A stretch of 64,000 nucleotides of DNA from Macrocybe gigantea (Eukaryota; Basidiomycota; Agaricomycetes; Agaricales; Callistosporiaceae): NCBI GenBank assembly GCA_011319805.1, contig SJRY01000050.1, forward strand, positions 248,001-312,000, written 5' to 3'. The translations under genes and the position numbers were made by a program. The notes beneath the pieces were generated by a model. The model did no database searches. It had not been told where the DNA came from and saw nothing but the letters and a program-made list of their open reading frames with translations. Below are positions 24,557-36,246 of this stretch, piece by piece. How positions within the stretch are numbered: the stretch's first letter is position 1; each line of letters begins with the position of its first letter.

Positions 24557-25508
24557 TCAGTCTTCTGACTCCAAACTCGACTCCCTCAGAGCAGCCTCGA
24601 TACGTATGTTCCTCTGTCGAGTATTTTGCCGATGCGTCGCTTCTGATCTATACTTGAGGACCAGCTTCAGGGCGCTTCGAACAGGCCAGCAATCATCGTA
24701 GTGCCGTAATGTAGGCCATCTGGTCTCTTCCATCATCTATTAGTCCGGCTATCAGTATTATGGACAATTTCAGTCACACACTCAGGTACCTTTTCACATA
24801 GTCGACCAATTGCACGCTTGTCTTGACTTCGAAACGACATTGTCATATTAAGGACTTTCTTCGCTTCTGATCGTATTTCATTCTGATGCTCTCAGTTAGG
24901 ATATCGCGCAAACACCAGCATGGCTGACATACCATCAAACAGTCTACATCTTCTTTAGACCACTTGTATGTATCGACGAGGATGGTCTCCAGGCCAAACC
25001 CACCTGACCCAGGGCGACCAGGCTCCCCAGGTGGTTTCGGAATCTTTTTAAGCTCTGTATCTCCGTGTGATGGGCGGGCCATGCCAAGCGGTGGCCTAGC
25101 GTTTCCGTTCCCATCCTCACAACTCGGATGGTGATTGCTTGGTCCCCCATTATCAAGTGGCTCGGGTCGTCCGAGAATAGTAGAGTCTGTGAACTTGATG
25201 CATGACGTCGTAATCGGCATAGGCGGGTCGGCTGATGGCATAAACTCTATGCGCGACGTTAGTAGAGGATAGTGTCGCTGAATGTAATATGCCATATTCT
25301 TTGGCACACTCTTGTCACGTTTCATCTCTTTATATGTCCTCAAAACACGTCGCATAATCGCATGCGACCGTAGCATAAACAATGAAAACCATAAATGCAA
25401 ATGTTGGCCCACCTGGCACAAACTGATAAAGGAGGCTGGCAGGTGTATAAGTTGCACCTTTGTCTCGGCATATAAGCTACGACATCGAGCAGGTGAAAGG
25501 GTCTGCAT
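24557..25508 (-). CDS. Orphan WPVR-motif protein, transposon cargo
   Basis: Function unknown. The main exon (to about 24933) carries RRVLRTYKEMKRDKSVPKN, a Pro/Gly-rich linker (PKPPGEPGRPGSGGFGLET) and DTYKWSKEDVD. A middle exon (EIRSEAKKVLNMTMSFR, about 24880) follows. The last exon (about 24735 to 24557) contains DDCWPVRSALKLVLKYRSE and a basic, Gln/Arg-rich tail. Exons join by GT..AG introns without stops. I recall similar WPVR-x(3)-LK-x(2)-LKYRS endings among hypothetical proteins of mushroom genomes, but cannot name a domain. The true start may be an internal Met near 25370, since the first 45 residues are not distinctive. It is divergent from the WD40 gene at 25738. Confidence 0.55.
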
Positions 25509-25737
25509 AACAGGATAGGAGCATCATGAAAGAAAGGAAGAAAGGCGTTGCCACTTGTCCGACTTGCTTGATGTATCTTTCAGTCTCAAACCGACATTCT
25601 TTATCAAGAGGCGCATAAAAGCCCGGCATTTATGGAATGCTCTTGGCACAAATTACTGCACTCAACACATATCGTTGTTTAACGGGTATGTCACCATTCA
25701 AGGAATCTTCCTTCGACTAAAACGCTATTCGCGCTAG

Positions 25738-27724
25738 ATGGCTGCATACACATTTCGAGGTGAATTGAAAGGTTCGCAAGGTGGTGTAAATGCATTATTA
25801 TTTTTCAAAGATGGGTGATCATTGCTCAGTGGTGGTATGTTAAATGTTGTGCACACATCGGATGCACTGATATCATGACAAACTAGGTGATGACGGTACC
25901 TCTGGGTCTGGGACCTTGAGGATCTGAAGTGTATACAGCATTTGTGGAGCAGAGAATGGGGTCAAATCGCAATGCTGAGCTGGATCGAGACCGGGCGCTC
26001 TTTTTTGTGCATAGGATCCGTGAGAGGGGTCATTACTATAGCACCGGTCAAGACGGACCTGAATGTGAGTTGAACAGCATGTCGCCTCTATGATCGACGT
26101 GTTAATCACATGTCGGCAGCCGATTTCGACAGATTATAAGCACTATCATGCCTTTGACTTCAACGACATTGTCGAATCTGTAGCCTTTGACGATGCAAAC
26201 CATCGCCTTGCTGTTGCTAGTCATGCAGGTATTCTGAAGCTGTTCGAAGTGGACCCCAGAGGCAGTACCAATCACATCAGTACTTTCTATATTTTTCTAA
26301 CATTGCAAATACAGGTTCGCTCTCTGCGCTCTGGACAAGTAATTTAGATTGCGCTATACCATGCAGAGTGCTTTTCTATGGTCCTGAAAATGAGAATATT
26401 GTCATGCATTCCTTGGAAAATGGAGAAATGTTAGTTCGCATAATCAAACTGTTCCCTGTGCCTCTTTTATGCGTTCGCAGCACATGCAAGGATGCTATTA
26501 CCTTGAATGACCTCTGGAAGCAGTCAGTTATAGGGGGGATGTAAGTCGAACTATTTCATGCTCTGCCCTTATTCACAGTTACGCCTAGAGGAGACGCGAC
26601 TCTATCTCCTGATGGAAGCAAACTCGCTGTTCACAATCTGAAGGCCGGACATTTCGACATCTACCACTTCCTAACCATAAAGTTAATGATGTCAGTCAAA
26701 CTCGGCGACACACGGCGTTTCACCTGTCAATGTGTTTTCGCTGAAGACATGGTGGTGCTTGTTTGCGGAAGCACTCTCAATAAGGTCCATGTTGTTGACC
26801 TTGCAACAGGAGTGTTGCAGCAAACGCTAGAGGCAACGGACGGTAAACCCTCTACACCCTTTCATCTACTATCTAATCAAATACTGTGTGCTAGATGGAG
26901 GGAGGATGCACTGCGTCGCAGCAATGGCGATTCCGGGTGTAAAGCATATAATTGTGGGCGCCTCAACATCAGAAAGACCGTCTCTTTACTTATGGGAGAA
27001 AAAGGTGACATCTATTTCTTTATCTGCGATGTACGTGCTAACCAGAATTCATCTCAGTCATGCTCTGAAGTCGCATTGCGCGATAGAGGTCAAAATCGCG
27101 AAGACAAAGCCCTTAAAGTGGGGGACCATATCCATGCGCAGTGGATATTTAATGCCATTGTTATGTTTATTGTGATCCTGGCGAGTTACTCAAATTGGGC
27201 GCCATTATTTTGGAAGGTAGCGTAAAATTTATATCTTGATTCAAGTTGCTTACACGACCATCCAGGTTTTCGGACATCCACCGGTTGTGCCTTCGTCCAG
27301 GGATACTGAGGCGTTGTTCTCTTCGAATCGCGATGCGCCAGATATCGAGTACATGCAAGATACACAGCGTCTTATCGCATTGGCATCTGAATCGCAGGAA
27401 GACCTGCCTCGCAGGTACCACAGGGCAATTGCCCTCATCAGAGCGAGGGAGAGTGCCGATGATTTTGACATACGCGACACTGATACATTCACATGGACGA
27501 ATCAAAAATGGCTAGGCAACCACCATGCGACTTCCCGGCATGATGGTCAACCCTCAAACGACGGTGTAATTTCGTCTGGCTCCAGAGCAGCTCCAAGCAA
27601 TGAGGGCGCTCACAGTCATGAATTCACTTCCATTTCCGAGGTACCAGCCCTATATGAAACAGGATCGAGTCGGGTGGAAGAGGTTTTCAAAGTCGATACT
27701 ACTGCATCCATTGCTGCCAGTTGA
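25738..27724 (+). CDS. WD40 beta-propeller protein, transposon cargo, one stop and one frame break
   Basis: Starts at ATG 25738 (MAAYTFRGELKGSQGGVNAL). Exons carry WD40-like blades: FKDG-stop-SLLSGG then DDGT; VWDLEDLKCIQHLW (about 25905); NDIVESVAFDDANHRLAVAS (about 26165); DATLSPDGSKLAVHNL (about 26590); VVLVCGSTLNKVHVVDLATG (about 26750); and HIIVGASTSERPSLYLWEKK (about 26950). A hydrophobic segment near 27160-27200 (VMFIVILASYSNWAPLFW) and an acidic tail follow, ending at 27724. A TGA stands where an Arg is common (about 25812), and one base is missing near 25904. WD40 proteins are protein-binding platforms; a scaffold role with the other cargo proteins is possible but unproven. Confidence 0.65.
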
Positions 27725-30700
27725 AGTATTACACCCTTCATCGTTGCATGATAGTCTTACTTGTCCATTTACTGTTTCGAGTGTAACTATCACCACAAGA
27801 CAATACCGTACATTTGCAATGATCAGCCCATGTTCTTAGTTATATCAGTAGTGTAGCAAGGGCACTCGCCTTGCAACATGTCTAGCCATCTGTGCCAACC
27901 ATCTGTTGAGGCTATGCGATTGTGAGTGCATGGATGTGACCAATGGCGACCAGGCATTCTGAATACCCCCCTCAGAAGCATTTTGCACTAAGCTATGCAT
28001 AATACAGGAGACAAGTGAAAATGTGAACGATACGATGCGATCGCAGGGATGGGTCAAGGTGACAGCACGTGTGAGTGTCAGGGGACATCCTGTTTTCTGC
28101 ACTCAAGTCCCCTCGACAACGCGATGCGAGCGCGCACAACGTGAAGCGCACGAGCCGATGCCCCTCAGTTAGTCGCTCGCATGCGATTTCGTGTTGCGTG
28201 CGTGTCGCATCACTCCGCATCCAAACAAGCTCATTTACGCGCCTCGCTCCCACCTCATGTCCTCCACGTGTCCATCTCGTATATTATAATATATAGCTAG
28301 ATAGCACCCTAGCACACTAGAGGGGATCCTTAGAGTGTTCTCTTAGGTTTCCCCTCTAGGTAAGTCGGTGTACATACTAGGCTACCAATACATGCTTAGG
28401 TTTCCCCTCTAGGTTCACCCCTCGCACGTATCACGCATCACGTCCAGGTCATCCTCAGCGGTTGCCCTAACAGAGTTCATGTATTTAGGGACGACGTTGT
28501 ACAGCTAAAGTGGGATTGGGCGCCTTGCTGTACTATTGACAAATGTCTGCATGCAGCATAACATAATAATCAATAGGCATCACAAGTGTAACAAAGTGAT
28601 TGGACATGTGATCTCACATGTGACAGTGCGTGATTTGGTGATGCGAATGGGGAGTATCCACCAAGCAGAGCTAATCGTCTGCTTGTGTGTGCCTTCTGTA
28701 TGGCAACCTCGCGCATATCGCATATCGGCCATGCCGCTACCTTCAAAAACTGTGCATGCAAGCGATTTGTCAGCCCAGAATTTTTCTAGCGTAGTATCCG
28801 TTACACAATGTTCATCATATTGTATATATCGAAATGCTTGTGTATACATTGGGGTTCTGCTCTTCCATTAAGCATGCGACGTATGTACCTCATATTCGAG
28901 TGGCCTTTACTTCATTGTCTCAATTGTCATGTGTTTCTAGTCAGAAGATGTGCCGAAGATTCAGTTTCTGATATGCATCCGCTGACACGCTATTCGAGAC
29001 GCGTGCTCATGATAAGGGGCCAGCTACATGTCACGTGCGCTATGGGAAAGCATCGAGCATCGAGTCGCTGCTAAACTGGCTTCAGATACATCTGTGCTTC
29101 CCGCATTTGGTGCGGACCGCATCAGACGCAGGAGCAGCACTGCTTGAACGAAAGTCGCGATGCGCTCTGCCATTTCATTTCTGGTCAATCTGGCTTCAGA
29201 GGAATCGTGCGGGTAGGGTCAGTCTTCGCACTGTCATAGATAGGTGCAGCACAAGGTTAGATTTCAATAGTCCACGTCTCTGTCAAGCACTAACAATGAT
29301 CCTGTGTTTCGTTTTCCGTATTATTTCTCTTGCACGATTGAAGTGATGAATAAAGGTCAGCAGCCAGAAGATGAGCGTCCACTAGAGCGCAGTTCGGAGC
29401 AGTAGGAGAGTGCTCCTTGACCACATAATCGTCTAAGAATAATGTCCACCATGTGTCTTCATTTCAGCTTTGAACCTATCCCGGAATGGGGCGTACGATG
29501 CGAAGCACGCATTCGCCGTTATGACCTTGCACTTGCCTACAGACCATGTCTTATTGTGAGTCAAAGTTATGTCTCTAGCATTTTCGATTATGTCTTGGAC
29601 CGCTTATACCATCCATAGACCTTGGCACCACATTCATCTCAACCGGCTCGTCATAGTGTTCAGTGAGGAGCCAAGACGCCGTCAGCGCAACTCGTGCATG
29701 CAAGCACGTGGATCAAGGGACTGACGATGTCATCGCCGTTCCTGTCTATCTTGAAGTAGTGACTAACATCTCTAGCAGGATTGTGAATTTCGCCTGAGAG
29801 AGGACTGGCGAGTGGAGTATGATGATGACAGTTCCATATGTGTCGCCGAACATTCGAGCTGGTGCACATCATGGACTTCGAGTTAAGTTCGCTTATCTGA
29901 AGCACGAAGCACGTTCCTTTTCTTTCAATGAATGCTGATTTATCTTTTTCCGACACCCAGATTACGACTGAATCCTCATCATTGACTGGCAGGGCAACAC
30001 GCGGAAAAGCTACCGCACGAGCCTGCACCACATGGAAATAGCACCAGCTCAAGCGTCGCGTCGAGCAGGTCGCACTTCAACTTGGAGCGCTCGTCCTTAT
30101 TACTTTATGTGCCGTGATCGGTGCCTGTGCCACTGCAATGCATGGAAGTGTCGGCAGACTACTCTTAGCCCTTCCACTGCTGCCATCAACTGATCACAAC
30201 CACTCATATAGGCCTCGAAGTATGGACAGCGCGCTGCTTGTACGCATGACTGACAACTCTGGTCACAGCAGATAGGCATCTGAGTGGTTCATCTACTAGG
30301 CTTCGCTATTCTGTGTGTGTTGCGACACTGGGAAAGCAGAGGCCCATGCCGCGATGCGCATCAGGCTCTGGACGTATGTGTATTGCATGTTGCTGTCCTT
30401 TTCACCATCGCAATGACGAAATCGACACGCTCTTTGTCTTATTCTTGGTCATCAGCTCCGCCTATGCCCATGGTTATAGATACAGCCATGACTGTGTATA
30501 GGACGATGCGTATGAATATGCCTATGGCTACCGGAGCTCCGAAAACGATGCTGGACCCGCCGCTGACCATCCCAGTGCATTTGCCCCAACTGCCGCGCCT
30601 GCTGCATAGTGGCGATGATGATGTATGCTGCGGTGTCGCATCCAGTGAGATCCTGTTCGTCCACAAACATAGCTTCGTTTCTATTCCCCGACGTTCCCTC

Positions 30701-31747
30701 CTCAGAGTTGTAGTGACATTCAAGTCGGGCTCACCATCCCCGCTGGAATGCGATAATAATAACTTTCATATTCCCCAACAATGCCTATCGCGCGCCAGTA
30801 CACACCTGTTTGGCGGTTTGATGCTCTTGTTATTGCGAACGCATCCACCAATGGATCGCACGCCATTCCAGTGCGTGCGATGAACTTCCGAAGCGCGGTT
30901 AATTGGAATTGACACGCGCGACATTTTATGGCACAGTCATTCTCACTATTGCTGGTTCAGTCCTGCGGTGCGCATCATCCTTATTGTCCCATTTCAAAGT
31001 ACATTGCACATTTCATATACATTCATAGTGCGCCCTTTACGTCCCCACTTTTTTCCTCCGTTAAAAAAGCACTCGGTGTCCTGTCCCGCAGGATAAACAT
31101 GAAGTGTCACCCACGCATGACCGTTGACGAATCCTCGCACAGTCCAGTGCCATGCGTTCCCTCTAGACCAGTGCAGCGCGCCCCTTAAGGTAGGCGATTT
31201 ATCTTGCAATTGATATTATAAAAAGTGAAAGTCACTTACATGACCACCCAGTCGACGCACTCCAAATTGAAATGAATGGAAATCGCTTCCCCGTGCGTCT
31301 CTAGCGCTTCAATTACCCTGTCGTGCGTTTCATCGCGTTGGCTTCCAGGGATTTCGTCGAAGTAGAAAATTTGCATTGAGAGCGCATTGTGAGTTTGAGC
31401 GTGTCTTTTGTGGTTTGCAGGATGTGACGATGGACGATGGACGATGACTCGCAATCTGACCACCCACACAGGCAGCAGAAACCAGTTCACAAGGAGGCGC
31501 GCGGCGGTCGTTTCCTCTCGTTTTACTACCTGGCCTCATCACGGCACGATGACACCGAGGGTGCACTACCAACCCCTCCACAGGCCGGTGCTGCCTTGTC
31601 GCCACTCTGCTCTAGCATAGGCTCACTCCCGAGCACGTCTCCGCCCATCGCAGCCCCAACCCCAGGCTCTTTGCGCCACATGTCTTCGCCTTCTCACCGA
31701 CTATTATGCGCGCACTACTAAATCAAGGATGTTCAGAGCGCTGGCGA
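27725..31747. other. Four kilobases of the giant element with no recognisable gene
   Basis: Open frames of up to about 200 codons exist (for example 30284-30883 plus, 29660-30052 minus), but none shows a family motif or coherent exon phases. The stretch 30430-30680 reads as a hydrophobic, Ala/Pro-rich region in more than one frame and may be a dead gene. Short repeats at 28342-28413 and GC-rich words around 28030-28210 and 31500-31700 stand out. Confidence 0.4.
28342..28413 (+). repeat. 19-bp direct repeat pair
   Basis: CTTAGGTTTCCCCTCTAGG occurs at 28342-28360 and again at 28395-28413. The partly complementary CTAGAGGGGATCC precedes it at 28317. Purpose unknown; it may be part of a small inserted element. 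Confidence 0.7.
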
Positions 31748-32167
31748 ATGCGCAGTCATCACCTCGCTGGGTAGGCGCTCATCAGGCGATGCTTCGACGC
31801 GATGAGCGACGCGATTGGTATATTCTGCGCTGTATCGCGCGGATAAATTATTCATTTATTTAGTTGATTTTTCGCATGCAAAAACAGTATATTTCTATAT
31901 TCATTTTTCACAGGAATAAGGCTGAGATAGAACTGTGCAGTATATGTTATTTTTAAAATGAAATGTTTATTACACATCTCTACCCATGTATAAATATTAC
32001 ATTTTTCATGCAGAAAAATTTGTGGATAGGTATTGTTTTCTTTGTATTTTTCCACTGGATCAATATATCATTTGCTTTAGATTGCTCCTATTGAAAATTT
32101 TAAAAAAAAAGAAGACATGTAATTTAATTAGTTTTTATAACGGTTCCAGTGACCAGCCGCAGCAGTG
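31748..32167 (-). repeat. Right terminal inverted repeat of the giant CACTA element
   Basis: Mirror copy of the left end. Reading the minus strand inward from 32167 gives CACTGCTGCGGCTGGT, then GGAACCGT, TTACATGTCT, and after an AT-rich middle GCGCGATACAGCG and TCATCGCGTCGA. It stops 113 bp short of the ATG of the gene at 32280. Alignment with the left end was done by eye, so the inner limit is approximate. Confidence 0.85.
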
Positions 32168-32279
32168 GTTGGATCCATCGGAGTGTTGTCACATTTGGCG
32201 GACATAGCGCAGCCAAACAAACATCATCACGGTGTGCTACCGACAACGCCGCCTCAGCCATTCTTCATGTCCTTCATCG

Positions 32280-34298
32280 ATGAGTTCTGCCGACCATTCT
32301 ACGGCAGTTTCTGATTTGACTCACAAAGGAAAGGGACGCGCCCAAATTCTGGTGAATGAGCATACACCGCTACTCCACAATGTTGGGTCTTCAACTTACA
32401 CTGAAGCGGAAGGCACCGCAGTTACCCCCAACATAACACATCGGAGATTGCGCTCCAGGCTCACATTCGTCTTTCTGGCATCGCTTGCCTTCTGTATCTC
32501 GTTGGTCCTGATTGTGGCCTTTCTGGGATGGTCATATGCTGCCAAAGTATCATCAACATCTCCTGAACAGATTGTTCGCGAAGCTCTCGTAGTCCGAGGT
32601 CCGGACCAAGTAGATATCGTCAAAGTCACTTCAAACGGCGCGCTGCTCATCGATTTCGACCTTCGGTTGGGCTTGGACGCTGGGGCAGTCATAGGTGTCA
32701 ACAAAGCTCCCGATGATGGAGTGCTTTACGCGCTTTGGAAGGCCATCGGTAGGTGGGGCATACGCAGGATGGGCAAGACCTCTGTGACGCTTTCCTCAAT
32801 CGAGGTGGTGGACACGCATTCCTCATCGTCACTGATGTCTGCCCTCGTTCAACCTATTGACCTTCCCCTGACGGTCAATCCGCCACCTGAGAAGTCTTGG
32901 TTGACGAGAATGACTGTCACGTCCCTTATACTGCCAACCAATAATGCAGACGAGATAACACATTTTCTACGCCACTCCTGGCGGACTGGTTATATTGATG
33001 TTCGGGCCAGCGTTGACGACGTCCATGTGCAAGGCGGTTCTTTAGATGAAGCAAGTTGGCGGATCAGGTTTAAGCAGAACTTCCGGAACATACGAATGCC
33101 TTTTCGTGTCCTCAGTGCGTCATGCTTTTCCTTGGCTCTTTTTGACGGTTCTTGACAAGTTGCCAGTCCCCTCTTTGCCAGGTTTGCCGTCGCCGGGCCA
33201 AAATACATCGCTTCCTCCTGTCTCGGAGTTAGTCACACTACAATCGTTTAACATATGTAGCAAACTGGACCGCCTTTCTATCCAGGCAAACGCAACCGTC
33301 ATAAATCCCGTACCGCTTGATTTGAGTGTCACCATGCCATCGTCACCATTTATTATCGCGCTACCCCTCGATGATTCAAATTCGCCTTCAGCCGTTCCTG
33401 TTGCATCGGTTCAGACTGCTCCCTTTTCCCTTACCCATCCTAACATAACCCTCCAACTATCTGGAGAAGTTCTGCCAATCAATTCCACCTCAACAAGCGT
33501 GCTTTCTACGTTCCTCAGTCGTTTCCTCTCTGGCGAAGTCAACCCCGTAGCCATCTCCTCACGTTTGCTTCCCCAGTTCTCCGTCGAAGCCATGTTTCCT
33601 GGACCTAAACCGAAACCACAAGTGTTGCGAAACGTGACCATCCGTGATATGAAGATCAAGCCCGGGACGCCATTCCTAGCAAGCGGAACAATTCTTGCCC
33701 GGATTGTTCTCCCGAAAGGGATCAACGTCGACTTGGACATATCTCGCGTATTTCCAGATGTGCTTGTGTTTGATGGAGAAGTTCCAGAAGACTTCAGCCC
33801 TGGGGCATCAGCTTCCATGTCACATCCAACCACGATGTCGTCTTCGCCTCCATCACCACCGCCGCTTCCGGACCCTCTGCCCGAACGCGCGTTCGGTCAT
33901 ATTAAGCCGGATGACTGGTTACGCTCTTTGAGCCTGCCTGCGGAATCGGAGGAAGGCGAAGGTTCTGCATTTGCTGTCACTGCGCGAATAGTGGACATTC
34001 CTTTGGAGGTCTTGCCAGGTAGAGAAAAAGAGTTTAGCAATTTTGTCGGAAAGGTCTGCTTTGCGTTTTTCACCCCTTCTTATTCTTCTGGGCATAATCA
34101 TCTAACGTTTCCTTGTTGGAATCTTTTTGTCGGCAGGTGATATTTGGCTCAGGGGCATTGGCTGGCATTTCTGGATTCACGGCCGTCGCCGTCAAGGTGC
34201 ATGGTTTGCCAATTCCAGGTCCGGGCGATGGTCATGAGATGGAGTTGAGCGGCCTTCCGTTCAAAGGAAGCGTTATAGTGGGAAAGAAGACATTCTGA
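32280..34298 (+). CDS. Tag1-like vacuolar membrane protein with LEA-2-like repeats
   Basis: Start chosen at ATG 32280 (MSSADHST). A basic/Ser-rich cytosolic N-terminus (NEHTPLL) precedes one transmembrane helix at about residues 60-85 (FVFLASLAFCISLVLIVAFL). A large lumenal part with beta-sandwich-like repeats follows (for example VTSNGALLIDFDLRLGLDAG and SIQANATVINPVPLDLSV). Introns fall near 33113-33181 and 34053-34138. The layout of one N-terminal helix plus LEA-2-like domains matches fungal Tag1, a vacuolar protein needed to end autophagy; basidiomycete members are often mislabelled pre-rRNA-processing proteins. The giant transposon ends only 113 bp upstream of the ATG. The membrane topology is clear; the Tag1 assignment is moderate. 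Confidence 0.62.
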
Positions 34299-34614
34299 TC
34301 GTCGTGGACCAATGGCCATTGTGGAATTTTGCATTCTTTTTCTAGAATGGTTCTTAGAGGTGCGAGTCGTAGATGATCGCCAGTCATCTGCCGGCGCTGC
34401 TGCAATCCTCTACCGGTCGTTTTCTTCAGCGTTGTATATTCTATCATTGACGGACGCTTTCATGTACATACAGAGAAATGTGTAATCTGGATTCTAATGC
34501 TGCATTGAAATGGCCCCCTCTGATTAGATGGAGGGCTCAGAGAAAAGCGTCAGCGCCATTCAGTTTGAAAGGTATCGGTACATTGCATAATACAGAAGCG
34601 CAGTAACACGAGTA
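34299..34614. other. Convergent intergenic region, no gene
   Basis: Between two genes that end toward each other; presumably 3' untranslated and termination sequence. Confidence 0.5.
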
Positions 34615-36246
34615 TCAGTTGTAATGCTTGACCAAGACGCCGTTGATCATTTCTTCCTCGACGCCCTTCTCCGCGGCTTTCTTCAACTCTGTCTGCCCAT
34701 ATGCGCTCGTCCTGCTCCTTCTCCACTGCTCCATGGTAGGTGCCTCCTCGTCGGAAAATCGCCTGTTTATCCCGACGCGTTGCAGAACCGGGCTTTCGGC
34801 GAACGGCTTGAGCTTTACGTCGTCGTCGCATAAGCAGAAGTAAAACGCGCCCAAGCGCGTGTGGTTTCGCTGGTCTGGAGGCGGTTGGACGACCCTGTGA
34901 CAGAAACGGGTCAAGGATCAGGGGCATTTAAGGAGCAATGTATTGATTACCTGTGAATGGTTGCGCGGTAGAATCCCCCTGACAGAAATTCCATCGCGTC
35001 GCCAGCGTTGATGACCTTTGTAGGGTACTTTATTGAAAAGATCGCAAGGATGTTCGTTTGAAATTACGTACCAATGCGTTATTGATGTGCTTCACCCATT
35101 TCCACGTCCCATCTCGGGCAAGGATCTGCAACGCAGTGACAGGCTGACTGTACAGAACGGTGATAGTACCGAAATCTATCAGATATCATTGGCATCGCCG
35201 TTCAAATGACGAGAGAACCGATGAGAAGGTGCACCAGTATGGCCTTTCAACCAGACGTTCTTGGTCTTCTGTTCTTCATCTTCAGTCCGAGGGTAGCTGT
35301 TCTCCTCGTGAACTTCATCTACACCCGGTTGAAAGGGTTGATCGACGCTCACTATTTCATGAACCGAGCTTTTCACAATGAGTTTCGGCAAACTGCAAAT
35401 CTAAAGAGGGTCAAGTATCTCACTGTAGGTCTCCCCTACGGCATCGAAGCCATGAATATCGACAAATGTCTCTTCCGGAAGCTCCAGACCCAATGCAAGG
35501 AGCCTAGACCGAGCAGGTCAGCTTTCTGGAACGAACAGATTCACGGATTCGACCTCAAGATCGGATGCAACACGTTGAAATGGTTGTGTCTGGCGAACGC
35601 GGCAAGCTCGGGTAGAAAAGGCCGCAAGGCCTGGGGATGTTCTCGCTTGTTGACGTCGCGATTGACTACGGAATTAGATGCGCGTGTCGTTCCAAGACAA
35701 TGCTTACGCTCGACGCACTGTTGTAATGCTCCAATTGGTCTTGGACCCCGTTGTCGATGTGCTGGTCGAACGTTCACTTCCGCTTTGACAGGCGATTCGG
35801 CACTCACCCAGTATTGACGCAGCTTGTACCCTTGGTACGAGCCAGTTTGCTTCATTTTGCCGGCATAGAGCTGCTTTTCCTCCGCGGAAACGCCAGCAAA
35901 GAGAACATCGGCAATGTCAACAATCCTTTCTACCTAGAAGTAGCAACCTAAGATTACAGAGAGAGCAGCATGGGACGATGTGACATACTTGGGAGGAAGT
36001 TAGTCCATGGTTGATGACGAAGAAGAACCCAACATTGGTCATGGCATCGCGGACTTCGACGGCGAGCTGCGCTCTGCCATCCGGTGTAGTGGCTTTCTCG
36101 AGGTCGATGATGGGGAGATCCGCATAGTCCACTGGCAAGTCTCAGTTTGTCTTCTCAACAGGACCGATCAAGGAACACATACGATTGGCCGCAGTTGGTT
36201 TAGCTGGAATGTAATGAGGCACAGGCGGCAATGTGAGGCTGGGCAT
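34615..36246 (-). CDS. 2-oxoglutarate/Fe(II)-dependent dioxygenase (isopenicillin N synthase-like)
   Basis: Non-haem iron oxygenase using 2-oxoglutarate; substrate unknown. Starts at ATG 36246 (MPSLTLPPVPHYIPA), is spliced to DYADLPIIDLEKA and then the DIOX_N motif VGFFFVINHG (about 36030). Downstream exons give the iron site H-x-D as HT-DFGTI, formed across an intron at about 35160-35215. ALQILARDGTWKWV (about 35130), the distal His in ATIHRVVQPPP (about 34960) and FYFCLCDDD follow, ending at VKHYN and the stop at 34615. Length and motif order fit the fungal family, which acts in secondary metabolism or detoxification. About eight exons join without a frame break. Confidence 0.85.

Larger units (their letters stand above)
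2265..32167. mobile_element. Giant CACTA/EnSpm (Plavaka-type) DNA transposon with cargo
   Basis: Both ends begin CACTGCTGCGGCTGGT, read inward from 2265 and inward on the other strand from 32167. They continue as imperfect inverted repeats of about 420 bp. GTT occurs immediately outside both ends (2262-2264 and 32168-32170), the 3-bp target duplication expected of CACTA elements. The interior holds a CACTA-type transposase (12856-23841, broken by a nested hAT) plus six other genes. Total length is 29,903 bp, or about 22.7 kb without the nested hAT and one copy of its duplication. The termini, the duplication length and the transposase type all agree. Calling the other genes cargo is inference from their position inside the boundaries. 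Confidence 0.87.

Noticed and set aside
30284..30883. A 199-codon plus-strand frame, possibly a membrane protein
   Set aside because: Overlapping frames on both strands look equally plausible, there is no recognisable family, and the start is not supported.
2265..32167. Reading the giant element as a Starship or a KDZ (Zisupton-type) element
   Set aside because: No tyrosine recombinase of the Starship kind was seen. The ends start CACTG with a 3-bp duplication, and the transposase blocks match CACTA/Plavaka rather than KDZ.
2265..32167. Reading the giant element as a Polinton/Maverick or an integrated virus
   Set aside because: No protein-primed polymerase, retroviral-type integrase, capsid or packaging ATPase was found, and the target duplication is 3 bp rather than 6 bp.
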